64,000 bases of DNA from Pagrus major (GCF_040436345.1 NC_133236.1:18183466-18247465); one strand, 5' to 3'; positions 24,401 through 36,999 are shown, counted from the stretch's first letter. Numbers and translations are program-made. Notes: generated by a model not told the origin, from the letters alone.

Positions 24401-26628
24401 GCCAATTGTGGTTTGGTAAAATGTCTAAATGCAACTGCACTGAGGGGACAATAAGGTATATAATATCAAATCATATCATATCAAATTGTATGTATTATTC
24501 TTGACCTTGGAAACAGCCCTTGAAAAATACAATCTCAGTCCAAGATCCCACGGTCTTCATCAGCACATGGAATTTGCTAAATGCTCATTGAACTGTAGAT
24601 GTTATCAGAAGCTACAGGCGTGGGTTTTGGGTGTTACGATCAGTGAGAGAAGCGACTGTTTGTTTGAAAACAACAATAGCAACTCATAAAGAGGTTTTGT
24701 AGCTGCTGCTATAGCCTCAGTATATGAAAAGAGCAAAAAATGGTTCTGGAGTCTTTTTTTGATTGAAAACATGTTTTTGCTTTTGTCTTTACTGGCTTCA
24801 TTAAGAGTTTGATTAACCAACTGGTTCCTTTGTTAGTGCTCTCCAACTGCTGAATGGTTAAAGTTACCCCATGATTAACAATGTTAGACAGACTGTCTGT
24901 ACAATCACCTTTGTGACATACTATCAGGAGAGTCACGTCAGAAGACCCGTGTGATATGTTCAAAAGCTCCAGAACAATTGGGTAAATCAACCTTGAGACC
25001 ATTTTTCCCCCAACAATTTAGTGTGGCCATCATCTGCTGTACTCGCTCATTGAAGTACAGAAGTAGCATTGTTCAAAAGTAGATTTAAGCAGCCTAATTT
25101 TTAAGCTGATTCAGCTTGATGATTTTGAATGTGTGTGTGTGTCTGTGTAAGGGAAAAATACACATGACACAGGATCTGGGTTTTGCAATAGCGAGGGTTG
25201 TCTAACCGTTACTCTCGTCACAGATTGCTCAATAATGATTTCAAAACAATATCAGCAAATATCCAAATTGGTCACATTTAACAAGCATTAACATAACCAA
25301 CAGGCTTCTTTACACAAGCAATCGGAACAACTACCAACTTATTCATCGATGATAGGAAATTCTCTTGGAAGAAAAGCATTTGTTCTCCTCTGCAAGTGGA
25401 GTAGGAGGAAGGAAATGTGTCACGGTGGGGAGTGGGCGAGACAGGAGAGGATCAGGCAGAACGGTGCATCCTGTCTACATTTCCAGAGAAACTGACTTGC
25501 TGAGCTGTGCTTGCCTTTGGCCCAGTGCTAGAATATACGCTGGATGGATTTTGATGAGTAATCAGCCAAGTCAAAAAAGCTGCACACTACTGTAAATTAT
25601 TCTTAAACCATCCACCATCCCCCACTAAGTAATATTATATAATATAACTTGGCATGTAGTATAATGTGACTGAAATTACATTAAATTTAATTGAATTGAT
25701 GTGTACATGGAGGAACAGAGCTGAACATTTAATCATACAGGCCTTCCTTCATGTTAGGTTGGTCATTATGTGTGACAAATGCTGTTATCTCTTCTTTGCA
25801 GTCAGAAAATGGGGTGTGGCTGAAGTTCAACTCTGAACTATTCAGGAAGGCTTTGACTTTTCAACGTGAACAGCTGACTGATCATCTTTTATCCAGCTTA
25901 CTACAGAAGTCATGTCACTCCTACTTATTTGCAGACAGATGGTTTATGTGAACTGGTAAAAACATCTGTGGAATCACAACAGTGGAAAAAACACTTGAAG
26001 CTAATGTAAACAAATTCTCGTCTCTAGCAGAGCAACAGCAGTTCACAGTTACCGCTAGAACAAACATTGGCAGGGTCACTGCACTTGTTAGGATCGTCTA
26101 CAAAATATAGCTCATGTCTTATTAAGTAACGTGCTGTCAAACATCTCAACGTTAGCATCGGTAACAAGCGTTCACTTGTTAATTTAATATCAGATAGCTA
26201 ACTAGTGCTAGCTAGATTTGACGAGGGTTACTAGCCAAGCTAGCTAGCATTTGCTAACTCGTTTCGCAATTAACCGCCTTGCTCTTCTTAGATAGTCATT
26301 TACACATGAGAATATCGACTCTGTGACTAAACGTGCACCTTTATGACTGCGACAATCATAATGTCAAGGAGTCACAACTTTCTCTGACTACAGGGAAGAC
26401 GTTGCTTAGCTTAGGTATGGCTAGCTTAAAAGCTAACGTCATTAGCACTTGTTACAGCAGGCTCACCTTCAGTCTGACTTCATACGTGGTATATCTGGTC
26501 CTGCCAACCCCGATGGTCTCAGGGTTGCTCACGTCAATCTCTAGGAAATTACTCGGTGGTCCATAAGCATCATTTAAGTTCTGAGGCTTGCTGAAGAGCC
26601 TTCTTGTGTCAGCTATGGTATCAGACAT
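9303..26628 (-). CDS. snx3: Sorting nexin-3, complete, 4 exons
   Basis: A small PX-domain protein of early endosomes. It binds phosphatidylinositol 3-phosphate and works with retromer to recycle cargo such as Wntless and the transferrin receptor. Exons in coding order on the minus strand are 26628-26467, 14560-14465, 14090-13966 and 9408-9303. They join in frame to 162 residues, the same length as human SNX3. The start [20 protein letters not shown] corresponds to human MAETVADTRR, so the ATG at 26628 is well supported. The lipid-binding residues R70 and Y71 (in RRRYSDFEW), K95 (PPLPGKA) and R118 (EERRQ) are all at their known positions. The end is [11 protein letters not shown]. The first intron is unusually long (about 11.9 kb) for such a short gene. 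It converges on nr2e1 and diverges from afg1l. Confidence 0.98.
10131..10258 (+). repeat. Decayed SINE-like sequence
   Basis: GCATCTCGTTAGCCTCAGGG at the left, a TTTGCTACATGTCCTGTC motif and the run CTCTCATTTCCTGTCACCTC recall the body and tail of a tRNA-derived teleost SINE. The promoter boxes are too eroded to be certain. Confidence 0.3.
11324..11817. mobile_element. MITE with TTTAAAGTGAAACTCTC termini and internal fold-back
   Basis: The left end TTTAAAGTGAAACTCTCC and the right end GAGAGTTTCACTTTAATA are inverted repeats. In the right third, 11677-11776 folds on itself: CTGCCAGTCGAGAAGCGTCG pairs with CGACGCATCTCGACTGGCAG around a CATGGAGC / CTCCATG loop. A weaker outer continuation reaches about 11642 and 11811. 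Confidence 0.65.
11918..12375. repeat. Old hAT-like repeat (GCCGATA / TATCGG type)
   Basis: The ends carry GGAGCCGATATTCAGC and CCCATATCGGATTGGCCCC, with ATCGGTATCGATGA and CGTATCGGTATCAGCCCTGA inside. The same vocabulary recurs at 46490-46600 and 50238-50360. It is non-coding, and a 'tacttgagtaaaagt' piece (12045-12200) lies inside it. Confidence 0.45.
13966..14090 (-). CDS. snx3: snx3 exon 3: PPxxK loop and PX end
   Basis: 41 codons plus two bases, from [20 protein letters not shown] to GLEQFLN. It carries the PPLPGK membrane-insertion loop and R118. The donor is GTAAGC. Confidence 0.97.
14465..14560 (-). CDS. snx3: snx3 exon 2: PX lipid-binding core
   Basis: 32 codons, [20 protein letters not shown] then [12 protein letters not shown], between acceptor CCCACAG and donor GTGAGC. 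It contains R70-Y71 of the PI3P pocket. Confidence 0.97.
14742..15057. repeat. GGGCTGCARCTA-type MITE, eroded
   Basis: It begins AGGGCTGCAGCTATTTTTTA and ends in the AATCAATTGATTATT / AACTAATCAATTAATTGACT stretch typical of a common fish inverted-repeat element. Other copies are at 19269-19792 and about 60600-60899. It lies in snx3 intron 1. Confidence 0.5.
16341..16346 (+). repeat. Target-site duplication (left)
   Basis: GCTATA immediately before the transposon, repeated exactly at 17043-17048. Confidence 0.8.
16347..17042 (+). mobile_element. DNA transposon, 139-bp TIRs, 6-bp TSD, IS3EU-like (deletion derivative)
   Basis: Left (16347-16485) and right (16904-17042) inverted repeats of 139 bp differ at only two positions seen by eye. 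Termini read TACRGAAGCCCTAAAGGGCC. The element is flanked by the perfect direct repeat GCTATA at 16341-16346 and 17043-17048. Five copies of a 17-bp subterminal motif, CGTTATCWCGGGAAAAC, occur: inverted at 16393 and 16468, direct at 16851, 16905 and 16980. CTCGAGATCTCGAG palindromes lie between them. A transposase-like N-terminal frame lies in the middle. From memory of eukaryotic transposon classes, TAY termini and a 6-bp duplication fit IS3EU; that assignment is inference. Confidence 0.85.
16562..17032 (+). pseudogene. Truncated transposase N-terminus inside the long-TIR transposon
   Basis: An open frame from the ATG at 16562. About the first 80 codons look like a real protein: [20 protein letters not shown] then [20 protein letters not shown], a helix-turn-helix-like start. 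It is followed by [17 protein letters not shown], which resembles the N-terminal region of the rve/integrase-type proteins often annotated in fish genomes. Homology then appears to stop near 16805, and the frame continues by chance through the subterminal repeats (LSRDLE and SLSREN repeated) into the right inverted repeat. The catalytic DDE core is absent, so it cannot be an active transposase. It could conceivably still bind DNA. It lies antisense to snx3, in its first intron. Confidence 0.6.
17043..17048 (+). repeat. Target-site duplication (right)
   Basis: GCTATA immediately after the transposon, matching 16341-16346. Confidence 0.8.
19269..19792. repeat. AGCTGCAAYGGTTA-type MITE
   Basis: It starts AGAGCTGCAATGGTTAGCCA, ends TGATAATGAAAATAATATTT then GCAGCC, and includes ATCAATTTAATCGATTCGTC. 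It belongs to the same broad family as 14742-15057, about 520 bp, non-coding. Confidence 0.55.
26467..26628 (-). CDS. snx3: snx3 exon 1
   Basis: 54 codons from ATG to the phase-0 donor GTGAGC. It encodes the N-terminal arm and the start of the PX domain ([20 protein letters not shown], then TTYEVRLK). Confidence 0.97.
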
Positions 26629-27497
26629 TTCTCTCCTGTCCTTCTAGCAGCTAGGGATAGTGTTTAGTTAGCTGGAATACAAACATGTATGTTCCGTTGG
26701 TAACCTTCAAAATAAAGCATTTGGCGTATGTTGTGTCCGCTTTTTAAAGAATATAGTAAAAATGGACCCTATTTTCGGGAAGCTTATGTACCTAATAACA
26801 CACATATACATATTGATACGTTTCCATGCGACGTTATCGTTTACACAAATAAAAAAAAAGTGACTGTAACTTTTATTTTGAAAGCAAATCACTCGAGTTC
26901 CGGTATTGTTCAGTCTCCCACTGTCGTCAGCTTCAAAGGCCAAAGCGCTGCATTTCCGATCAGCTGAGGTTCAGCTGACACTGCTTGGCCACCTGCTGCT
27001 CGGTTTGTTTACAACCCCGCGAGTGGGCACACATTGGTCCTCGTCGCGTTTAACGACGTGCGTGACTTTAATCGTTTTATTTGTATATTACAGACAAATC
27101 GCCCTTCTCAGTGCAACTCCTAATTGCCTCTAAATGCAAAACCCACTCGATCTGACACTCATCATTCTCGAAGTGTCGGGATTCAATGCTCAAAATAATA
27201 TAAATGATATAAATAAAAACCTTTACATAGCAAGCCATAAGCGGAATATTTCAATGTATTGATCAACACTCATATAAACTTAGTTATGTAAACAACAGGG
27301 ATCTATAAAGCTCTAATCTTTAGCTGAGGTTTGTTTCCGTTGTTTACAAGCTCAAATGTAAATAAATAATCAAGACATTTGTTGTATCTGGTGACATTTC
27401 TTTAGTATCTGCCACAGTTAATTCCCCTCCATGCCTGTGTCATGTGGTTTTCATGTGTCAAACTGATCTCAATAAAGTTTTCGCGTTTTGAAACATC
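26629..27497. promoter_or_regulatory. Shared head-to-head promoter region of snx3 and afg1l
   Basis: The two start codons face away from each other across 869 bp. The stretch around 26890-27070 is richer in CG than its surroundings (TTCCGGTATTG, CCCCGCGAGTGG, CTCGTCGCGTTTAACGACGT) and contains an ATTGG (inverted CCAAT) near 27031 and ETS-like TTCCG motifs. The part from about 27170 to 27480 is AT-rich. No TATA box can be assigned with confidence. A bidirectional promoter is an inference from spacing. Confidence 0.5.
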
Positions 27498-27612
27498 ATG
27501 GCGGCCTACACGGTCCCTGCTGCAGTCAGATGCTCAGTCAAATTGTTGCTAAAAGACACTGTTCTGACCTCAAGGAACATTTACCGTCTGTCAGCCACTT
27601 GCACAGGAAAAG
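27498..27612 (+). CDS. afg1l: afg1l exon 1: mitochondrial presequence
   Basis: ATG at 27498 follows AAACATC and is the only start giving a presequence-like N-terminus ([20 protein letters not shown]). The exon ends with one base of glycine 39 before GTAAGC. The family alignment is weak here, so the start rests on frame, composition and the donor site. Confidence 0.85.
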
Positions 27613-30600
27613 GTAAGCGTCTCTCCGTCATGTTGTAGTTAATAATATTCCGTTTTTTATGCGATTTGGCGTGTTAAAAGCTGTCTTCTTATGTTAAAAC
27701 ATGTTTGGTAACTTTGCTCTCTGCATCACCCATAAACTCTCCCACCTGACTTTAGCGACATCTAATAGAGTCAATGTGTATTTATGTTTGTAACGACTAA
27801 CACAGATTACTTTTAATGTTTCAAGGTTACACTAGTTGGAGGACATGTGCATCATGTAGCCACACTGCTGGACACTATGATCGCCTCGTTCAGTGTGGCT
27901 CTCTGAGGGAAGATGCTCAGCAGAGAGATGTGGTCCAGCAGCTGGCTCAGCTGCAGCACAGCCTGAAGGACTACAACAACAGCATCTACTTGAACCCGCC
28001 TCCACCAAGGGTAAACTCAAAAGATGGCACGAGTCAGCTTCCAAAAGATAAACAGCCCAACGTGGCATCAGCTGACAACAAAGGTGATGGATCACCTGTT
28101 CAGGTAAAGGAGTTAATATCAGTATGAAGCGTCATAACACGATAATGCATGGTCTGATAATCAAGTTAGAATACAAGGTACTCAAGGTTGGCATGAAACC
28201 CATGCTTGATTCTTACTTTAAAAAAAACATTTAAAAGATTTTGAGCTGAATTGAATCTGTTGTGAGCATTATTATGAATTAATTATTCATTATTGATAGA
28301 TTTGTTCACATTTAGTTTAGTTTTTAGTCTCCATAAATGTTAATGGCAACTGATCAAGACCACATACAACCACAGAGCTAACCACAATGGCAGAAAAGCA
28401 GCCATTTTCCTTTGTGTGTCACCATCTGTGATTTTTTTTATCTGCCAGGTGAAGTTGATCTATCACGTGTCACTCACACAAAATGTAAACTCAGTTCACT
28501 TAATAAACTTACACAAACAAAAAGCTAAAAACTGTTATGTGTCATCTATTTTTTTCTCTTGTTTAGTTTTGTTTCACATGTAGAGCTATGTGAAAGAATA
28601 TTTGCGTGTTCAGTTTGCAGCCTACATCAATGAATACAAGCTCTGCATAATCAGGACTATTGTTTGGGTGGATGGAGTTACATACATCTGTTGATATTCC
28701 TGTTCAGTAGCTGTGAAGATTTAAAGAAGCATGAATTTGCTATAGCTGCGACCAGGTACTCACTGGCATCCACGTCTTCATGCATTCAAATGCAAACAAC
28801 CTCAGAAAAGTGGCAAAATGGTGTGTGTATATGTGTTAGTCTCCCTACAAAGTTTGGTCATGTTATGTAAATTCATTTAGAAGCTGTGTACCATTTTGTT
28901 ACAGGCCACTCCCACTACCACACCCCCTTTTAGCAAATTGACAGGAACAGTTAATCAGCTGTCCTTTGGCTTGTCACCAACCCTTACACAAAATCTTTTA
29001 CAGGTTTTGTGATAGGCCCCTCCCATCACCACGCCCCCTCTTAGCCAGCTGGCATGAACACATTTACACACCTACACACACACACACACGCTTGACCTCC
29101 ATGCCAAATTTCAGCCTTTTAGGGCAAAAACTGTGGTGCCAGGATCAGGACAGAGAGCTACATTTTTAAAAAAAAAATGAAATCTTATGGATGATGTTGC
29201 AGCTTCTGAACCTTTATGTCAAACACAAGCCATGTGATATGATTGAAAGCTCAAGAATAAGCTAGTAAGTTTAGGATAATTAGCATTCATGCCCATGACT
29301 AATGGGATGTCTAAAATCACTTCCCCATTTTATATTCTCTGCATATTAAAAAAAATCAATATTGAGTAGTCACTTCTGAATCATCTTCATTTTGCACCAA
29401 ATCTGACTGAGGGGAAGTTTTGCATTGTTTGAACTTTAAAGCAGAAACTGGCAACTTTTCCTCTTGTTGCGTTTCCAAGTGGGTCGCTTTCCAGTTTGCC
29501 CAGTCGCAACTACCGGCAACACAGGACAAAAGATGAGTTTAGTCATTCATTTAGTCTATAATGGAGACACGAAAGCAGATAAAAATTGCGGTGGCAGACA
29601 AGATAGCAAAGCAAAGTTAAACTAAACGCGGATGGTGTCATTATTCTATCACCATTACACTGCGCAATCAACATTTACGTCGTAATGATAAGGTAAAGCA
29701 GAAAACTTGCTAAAAAGTGCGAGGGTTCAGATTTTTAAATTTCCTTTTAAAGGAATTTTTAAGGAATGAAATAAAATAAAAAATGTTGGAAAGTAAAAAT
29801 ACATAAGTGGATAGAAAAAAACAGGTTTTGGACATGGTTTTCAACTTAAAAGGCAGCATGGATTTGTATAAAGCCTTTAACAGTGTGGCATCTGGACTCT
29901 CGTTCTGTTACAAAGCCCTGTTGACGTCTAACATATGGAGGGACTTCACAGAGACCACTGCACTGTACTCCAGTTGTATCACTGATGGTGGCCATGGGGC
30001 TCAGGTCAAAGGGAGGGTAGGGGTCTGGGAAGTGTATTGTGCATGTGAGTTTTGGAACGGCGTAATGTAGGGGGCTGTTGTTGTTTTTAGGTCAGGGGAG
30101 CTGACTGTCTAGTATTTGGTGGTGGGAGTTTTTTTTTTATTGGTTGGCTGGCACAGACACATAGGGTTAGGCAGAGATTTTGGAAGGCAGCAGGGCAGAC
30201 CTCCCGCTGGGCCAGTCCCGGCACCCCTCTCACTCTCTCACCGTCCCCATGCAGTAATGAGGGGATCCCTATTGTCTGGGCCATTCTTGTCCTTTTTGCT
30301 TTTGATTCGGGACTCTGACAAATACTTTGGTGTTAGGCTATCAACACCACTGCCCCCCTCTCCTTTTGCACCTTATTTCTTGCTCTGTCTCTCAGACACA
30401 CACACACACATACACACTGACTGGAGTACTTATGCAATTATTCTGGTTTGAATCAGGTCATACCACTGTCCTTTCGGTGTCTGTTCTCTCTGTGAAAGTG
30501 CCGCCATTGTCCTCACTAACTGACCAAGTCTGTGAGGAGAGTACACTTGACTTAATATTGACCCAATGTGGCGTGGTTTTGCGGATGGTCGGCTAACAAT

Positions 30601-33600
30601 GGGCCATTGTTTAGTGGGAGCCACCCTTTTCAAGTCAGACCTGCATCATAGTGTCCTCCTGTACATTGTAGGTCTCCATAAAGACAGTTGTACCCATTAA
30701 ACCAAACCGAGACTCCCACAACCTCTCTGTTGACCTTTGTTAATGAGAGACACGACATCTCTGGCTGTAGATAAACACGTTCAAACACAACTTTTCCTGA
30801 AGTCAGCTCAAAGCCAAAGTGCCCATGTCCTGTATGTGAACTTTTCCACTCATGTGCCAGTCTATATCCTCCATCGGGAGGTGAGACAAGGCCACGGAGC
30901 TCAGCTAGACAGAGTGGCTGAGGGACAGCCTTGTCCTTCTCCACTCTGCCGTGGCAGAATGGCTTCCAGCCACCACTGACAATTACCCCTCCATGCCAGA
31001 GGGCAGCTTGGGAAGTCAGGGAGAAGTCACACACTGTTATGCCAGAGCAGACAGGAAAGGCTTGTTGCTCTTCCAGTATTTCACTCCAGCACAGGACAGG
31101 CGGGGATGGAGGGATGGAGGATGGAGGATGGAGGGGGTGGAGGGGAGGAGCGGGGAGAGGGCAGAGACAGAGGATGGGTAACAAGTTTGTTTTTTCATTT
31201 ACTTTTCAATTGGCCATTGTCTGCATTTACCAGAGTCAAGTGCTCCTTGTACGGTGGACACCGAGTACCGTCTGAAATAGTTGCTAAATTAAATTTTAAG
31301 AGGACAAACCTTTCTATTTATTGTTGAGTTAATTCCAAAGCTATTTGCTGTTGCCCGGATACAGAGATGGACAATCCTCAACCACGCTGTTATTAAAACC
31401 TTATAAAACATCTATCATCTGTCGTCCTCTAAACAAACATGCTCCGAGTGATCGTTCCATGTCATGATTAAACTGATGACATATGCGTTTACATGGCTCG
31501 GGCTCTCTTCAGAGATATTTGGCTTTACTCGATATTCTCAGCTCGGTCACACAGACAACGTTTTTTTTTGAAGCAAGGACCTTTTGATGATAGGAGGCAG
31601 GCAGCACAATGACTTCCAGCAGCACCTCAATGCAACAGTACCGTATCACAATTAGCAGCGCTAAACAGGCTGCACAGACAAGTCCACTCCATCTCGTATG
31701 GAGCCTCATCCAGTCCTCTCCGTTTTGTCTGACAAATCCCCCCATTGTTCCTCTGATGATGCTTTTCTTTCGTGGGAACCCTGGCTTGTCTTGTTGATTA
31801 GATCCCCTTTGTCTTCCTCCCCTGCAGTGGGCTAGTCTGGAGAATGTGAAACCTCACACTGTAGTGGTGGCTTAATGCCTCAGCATACTTTGTTTATTAA
31901 ACGATGATTCAGTCTTATATGGTAATGAATATAACGAAGTTTATTTAGGTCACCAGCTATAGTGTTTTGTGATTTTAATAAGCAACTCATCTATGCATTA
32001 ATTTTGAATTAATTTATGGTGAACTGTTGTGCATTATTGTTTATGATGACAGCAGCTGTTTAAAGATTTAATAGAAAACAAACATACTACAGTCATTTCC
32101 TCATCTTTCTCTTTTCCTACCAAAGGAGGAACCCGCTCCACCGCCACCACCAAAAGGCTTCTATATATATGGAGATGTTGGTAAGTTCACATATAAAAAG
32201 CATATTTATCAGAGAAATAAATGGCTTTTTCTAAGAAGTTGGAGATCTTGACTGAAGTATTATTGCTTTTCCTTTAATCCCTCTCCCTTTCAGGCACAGG
32301 GAAGACCATGCTCATGGACCTTTTTTACTCCCATATGGAAAACACTCGTAAAAAGCGAGTCCACTTCAATGGCTTCATGTTGGACATCCACCAAAGTAAG
32401 TATTATCCTCCCACTCCACGTGCTACCAGCTGAACGTTGGCTTGCATGACTTTCATGTAAGTTTTTCTGACTCCTCATGCGCTGGAGATCCTATATTTAT
32501 CTCCCTGTTTGTCCTGAAGCCCTCCTGCTAATTGTCTACCATTATGCATACAGGTGAAATTACCGCTTTATTCAGTTTTGTCGTTGGGTCTGAGGTTTTG
32601 CCGATGCAGGTGTGCTTTAAGATGTGCCTGACGTTTGTGTACTGCTTAAAGGGATCCATCGGAGGAAACAAAGCCTGCCAAAACGAAGGCTAGGGAAAAT
32701 GTTCACCTATGACCCCATATCACCGGTTGCCATGGAGATCAGCAATGAAACCTGCCTGCTGTGTTTTGACGAGTTTCAGGTGAGCGAGTGTGTAACAAGC
32801 TGGATTCGTGTGTGTGTGTCTGTTCTTAAAACCTGCTTGAACATTAACTACACATAGAAAACAAGATAAGAATTCTGAATATTGTTAGCTGCATAAATTT
32901 GCTTAAAACAGCCGTACTTCGACACTGAATAAAAAGGTAATACTGGTGAGTATATTGATTGTACAACTCTTTATAATAAAGGCATGCTGATGCTTCGGCA
33001 GGTTATTGTAAAATAAAAAAGATTAAACCAACCTGTTGGCTGGGAGGATTAAATAAATACCTATGAAGTCTTTGAAATGTGCCATAGATTTATAGTAGAT
33101 CTTTTGGGACACATTGTATATATGGTATAAATACCATATACATATATAAATAATCAATTTAAAAATAAATAATCAGTGTCTGTATTTAAAGGCAGTTTAA
33201 AGATTTAAACAAGTTTGCAAAGCGAAAAAACAACAACAACAACAAGGATGCTGGACAATTCTAATGTTTAAAGCTAAATATGTTGAAAACTGTTCCAGAT
33301 AAAACACGTTTTACACAACAGTCAATCAGTCGATCACCTGGTAGCAGAAGTTTGACAAGAGGTGGTCATGTTTCTGTTTCAGTGCATGCTGAAGTAATTA
33401 TATGTACGTATTTTTTAAGATAAAATAAGATAAACCTTCATTGATCCACAGCAGGGACATTGCAACACAGATAAATAGAGAAAGTCTGACATGTAGAGTA
33501 ACTCACAGACCAGAGAGGGACAAAAACAGAGGGACAAAGTTATAATTTACATTTGTTTTTGTATTTATGTTCGCAGAAGTAACTGGTTTATGGTTTAGCC

Positions 33601-36600
33601 CTCTTTCCTAGTTTAAAATCATGTTAAATGCTGCTCTCTGTACTCTGAGTTCAGTGTTGAGTGTTAAATCTGTGATCACTATTAGTGTTCAGTCGCAGCC
33701 GTTCCTGACTGGACAACTGGCTGCTTCAGATCTTGATATCCTCACAAAAACAGGACTGGGGACACCTAGTGGCCCTTTTAGAACATAGCATAAATTTTAG
33801 AATGACTTCAAGTACCAATGAAACATTTTTGTCTTCTGAGTACGCGGTAAAGTAGTACTACAGTTTTAGTAGAGGTAAAGACATTTGTAATCTCACATGT
33901 ATCAAGGTAGATTATTTCACATCACTGTAATTCCCGAAAAAGAGCTGAAAAAAATCATATTGCAGTTATTTGGACAGAGTTTGCGATATGATATTGTTTT
34001 GTCACCTTTTATCAAAACATTGCAGATTCTTAGATTTGAATATTGCACTTGGCCATGTTGCAATTTCAATTATATTTCAATTAATTTTGCCTTGAAACTG
34101 CAGTGGTCAGATGAGTCAGTGATCTGCGTCCTTTTGTGCACTCAAACAGTTGGTTTGCTCCCACACCATCACAGCCAAGTCATGCATGGTTTTTACACAC
34201 CGCATTTACACGACTGAAAAGCACCGTCAGCCATCGGTGCTGCAGAACTTCTCATTATTTCACCCGTCGGTGACAAAGGAGAGAGCCACTTCTGAAGCTC
34301 TCTGTAAGGTAGTTAGTCATTCACTGCAGCAGAGAAAGACGTGTGCTTCTGTCTTTATCATTAGCCAAACACATCTGTTAGCAGCACAATGTTGCTCCTC
34401 TTACTGATATCATTACAGTTAATGCCAGCAGGTCAAAGGTCACAGAAGGTGCGCTTGCTCCCTCTAATCACTCTCTATGCATCTGCGAGGATCAAGAGCT
34501 GCTCCTTTCATCCGCCCGTCTTTCACATTTTAAACTGCGGCGCTGTTTGTGCGTTCTCATTGATTTGTTTTGTTTGCCGTCGCCAGCTTTGCTGTTTTCG
34601 CTTGTCGACTGTTGCTACCGGTGAATGGAGGGGAAACAAGAAGACATGTGCGCGTTGTTTGTGATGCATAAACAAGAGGTTGCGAGGTTGGGAGAGTTGG
34701 GGATGGAGGGAGGGGAGGAGGATGGGGGGGTGGGGGTCTATACCAATCAGCATCCTCCTCCACTCAGCCATGCAAATGAGGCTCTGGGTATCAGTCGCAC
34801 TCTCCTGCTTCCTTAAGTGAGTGGAGCTAGAAAGCGACTGGCGGCGGCGGGTCAGATGGATCTTATCCTCTTAAATGCTAATGACATTTCTCCATTCTCT
34901 TCATTAGCGCCGTGCCATTATCAGTAATTTGTAGCCCCCCTCCCTCCTTTTACGGCCCCCACCCGGCTCCCCTAATGAATACTCGCCATTGAGAGGTCCG
35001 AGATGGAAAGATGGGAAGGAAGAAGAAGAGTGAGAAGAAAATGCTTGAGCGTCATTGTCTCAGGGCCTCAGTCACTGTGCAGCCTCTGTGAAATTGCTCA
35101 TAGGTTGTGTACATAAAGAGGTGTAACATCAAAAGAGGTTTAATTTGGCACCCGTGTGCCTCGCTGTAAACTGACAGCCGCTTGAGTAATTGGATGCTCA
35201 TTTAAATATCGGCATTGGCTGACGGAGATTGCACCATTATTTTTGTGCTCCACAAGTGCTACATCAGTCCCCCTCCACCTTTCTCATTCTGTGGGTACCC
35301 ATTCTCTTTCCCTCTCCCCCCGCTCATTCAGCAATCAATATTGCCCCTCATACTATGCCCATGTTGAGGGCACATGAATAAACAAATCCAGGTTGTATAA
35401 AAGGTCATTTTTAAATGATTCTTTTGAAATGAAAATAAAATCCTGCGGTCGGAGGAAATGGGGGCCCCTTCAGAGAGACACAGAGCCTTGGCTTTCTGTT
35501 GATTCTCATTACACGCACACACAATCACTCACACACACACACGCACTAATTTGATGCCCCTAGCCACCTCTCCTTAGCGAAATCAAGGCTTTAACACAAA
35601 TGTTAATCAAGTATTGGCAAGGGCAGTGGGGCTAATATGCAAAAGCAGAAGACTCTCCAGAGTATGAAAGGAGGCATATGCTGTGGGTATGGCCATCAGA
35701 AGTGCCTGTTATAGACAGGAAAGTAGGTAAGAGGGAGTAAGAGGAGAGGGCGGGACAGAAGTCTTTCCTTTTATTCAACACATACTCCTTCTTCATGGCC
35801 TTTCTTTAAGATGCTAGCAAAGAAGCTTGAAATGCATCTCCCAGATTACTTACAATGAGGATGATTCACTGGGACGTAATGTTTAATTTTGCGAGGGAAG
35901 GTTTTTCTCGTTGTCATATGGGAAGAAAATTTAAAGGAGCACTATGATCTTCATTGACTGATTTTTTTTATTTATTTTTTTTTATGCCTAAACGTAAATC
36001 AATTAACTCTTTGTTTTTGTGACTGAACAAACTGACTTAAAGGACAACACAATTTCATACCGTTTTACCTTGTGTATGTGTGGCGGACCCTGCCACCTTT
36101 CTAGCTTCAAACAGTGTTCTGGGGACCTTATCTTCCTCTGAGAACAGCTTGTTTATTCAGTTATGGAAAAATAAATATTTCTGAGTTTGTATCTATATTA
36201 TAAATATTAAAATTCTGAGTTTGACTTTCTTCTCCAAAACTACATTGTGCCTCTTCAATGAATGTATGTACTGCATGTACATTAAAATTAGCATCAGACT
36301 GTAAGCAACAACAGAAGTCTGAAATAATTAAGTTTCTCGTATCAGTTATATGTTTAATGGGCATGTTTTATACGTGCTGCTGCAACATGATGTCTCCCCT
36401 CGTGTTTGTTCAAAAGAACAACAGAGGTGAAAAGAGACAGATGGGAGAATAAGAACAAAAGTGAGAGCACTGGATTACTAATAGAAAGGTCAGAGCTCTT
36501 CATTTGACAGCCAGCGACTCATAAACGTCCTTGCTTCAGCGCCATCATTGACCTTTGTTTATTGTGGACTCATGGAAATGATGTAGATGAAAAAGGCAGC

Positions 36601-36911
36601 AAACAGTGAATTGAACAGTTGAATTCATGTAGTATAACCTCGTAGCTTTGTGCGATCATGCGACACACGTGCACCTTTTATGTGCCTTTTATATGGCCGT
36701 CTTGGATAGCGTCTTTGTCTGCCATTGTGACCCCAGTGTGGATTCACATTGCTTTGTTTTCATTAATCTTTTCTTCCTCTTGTTTTCTCGCCTGCGGTCA
36801 GTCATTCTCACGTTTGCCTCGTTGATTAGCTCGGGGACTGCTGCCTTACCTCAGCTACTTGTCCTCAGCAGAAAGCCGCTTCGTGACCATTTGCAGTCAG
36901 TTCAAGTGGTT

Positions 36912-36999
<88 letters not shown>

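Larger units (their letters stand above)
14561..26466 (-). other. snx3: snx3 intron 1 (about 11.9 kb)
   Basis: The intron contains MITEs at 14742-15057 and 19269-19792, the long-TIR transposon at 16347-17042 and a short (CA)n near 15792-15817. From 20500 to 24100 recognisable repeats are sparse. Purine-rich runs and TAATCCC motifs (20728-20734 and 20781-20787) stand out, so regulatory sequence is possible there but not shown. No embedded exon was found on either strand. Confidence 0.5.
27613..32651 (+). other. afg1l: afg1l introns 1-4
   Basis: Introns 1, 3 and 4 are short (113-256 bp). Intron 2 (28104-32125) holds a short (CA)n near 29075-29090, a poly-T at 30129-30138 and a GGATGGAG-type run near 31103-31160. 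Open frames around 30630-31184 show no recognisable domain. No mobile element was identified with confidence. Confidence 0.5.

Noticed and set aside
30630-31184. 184-codon minus-strand frame in afg1l intron 2
   Set aside because: Proline-rich start comes from a GGATGGAG repeat; the rest resembles nothing I know and has no supporting structure.
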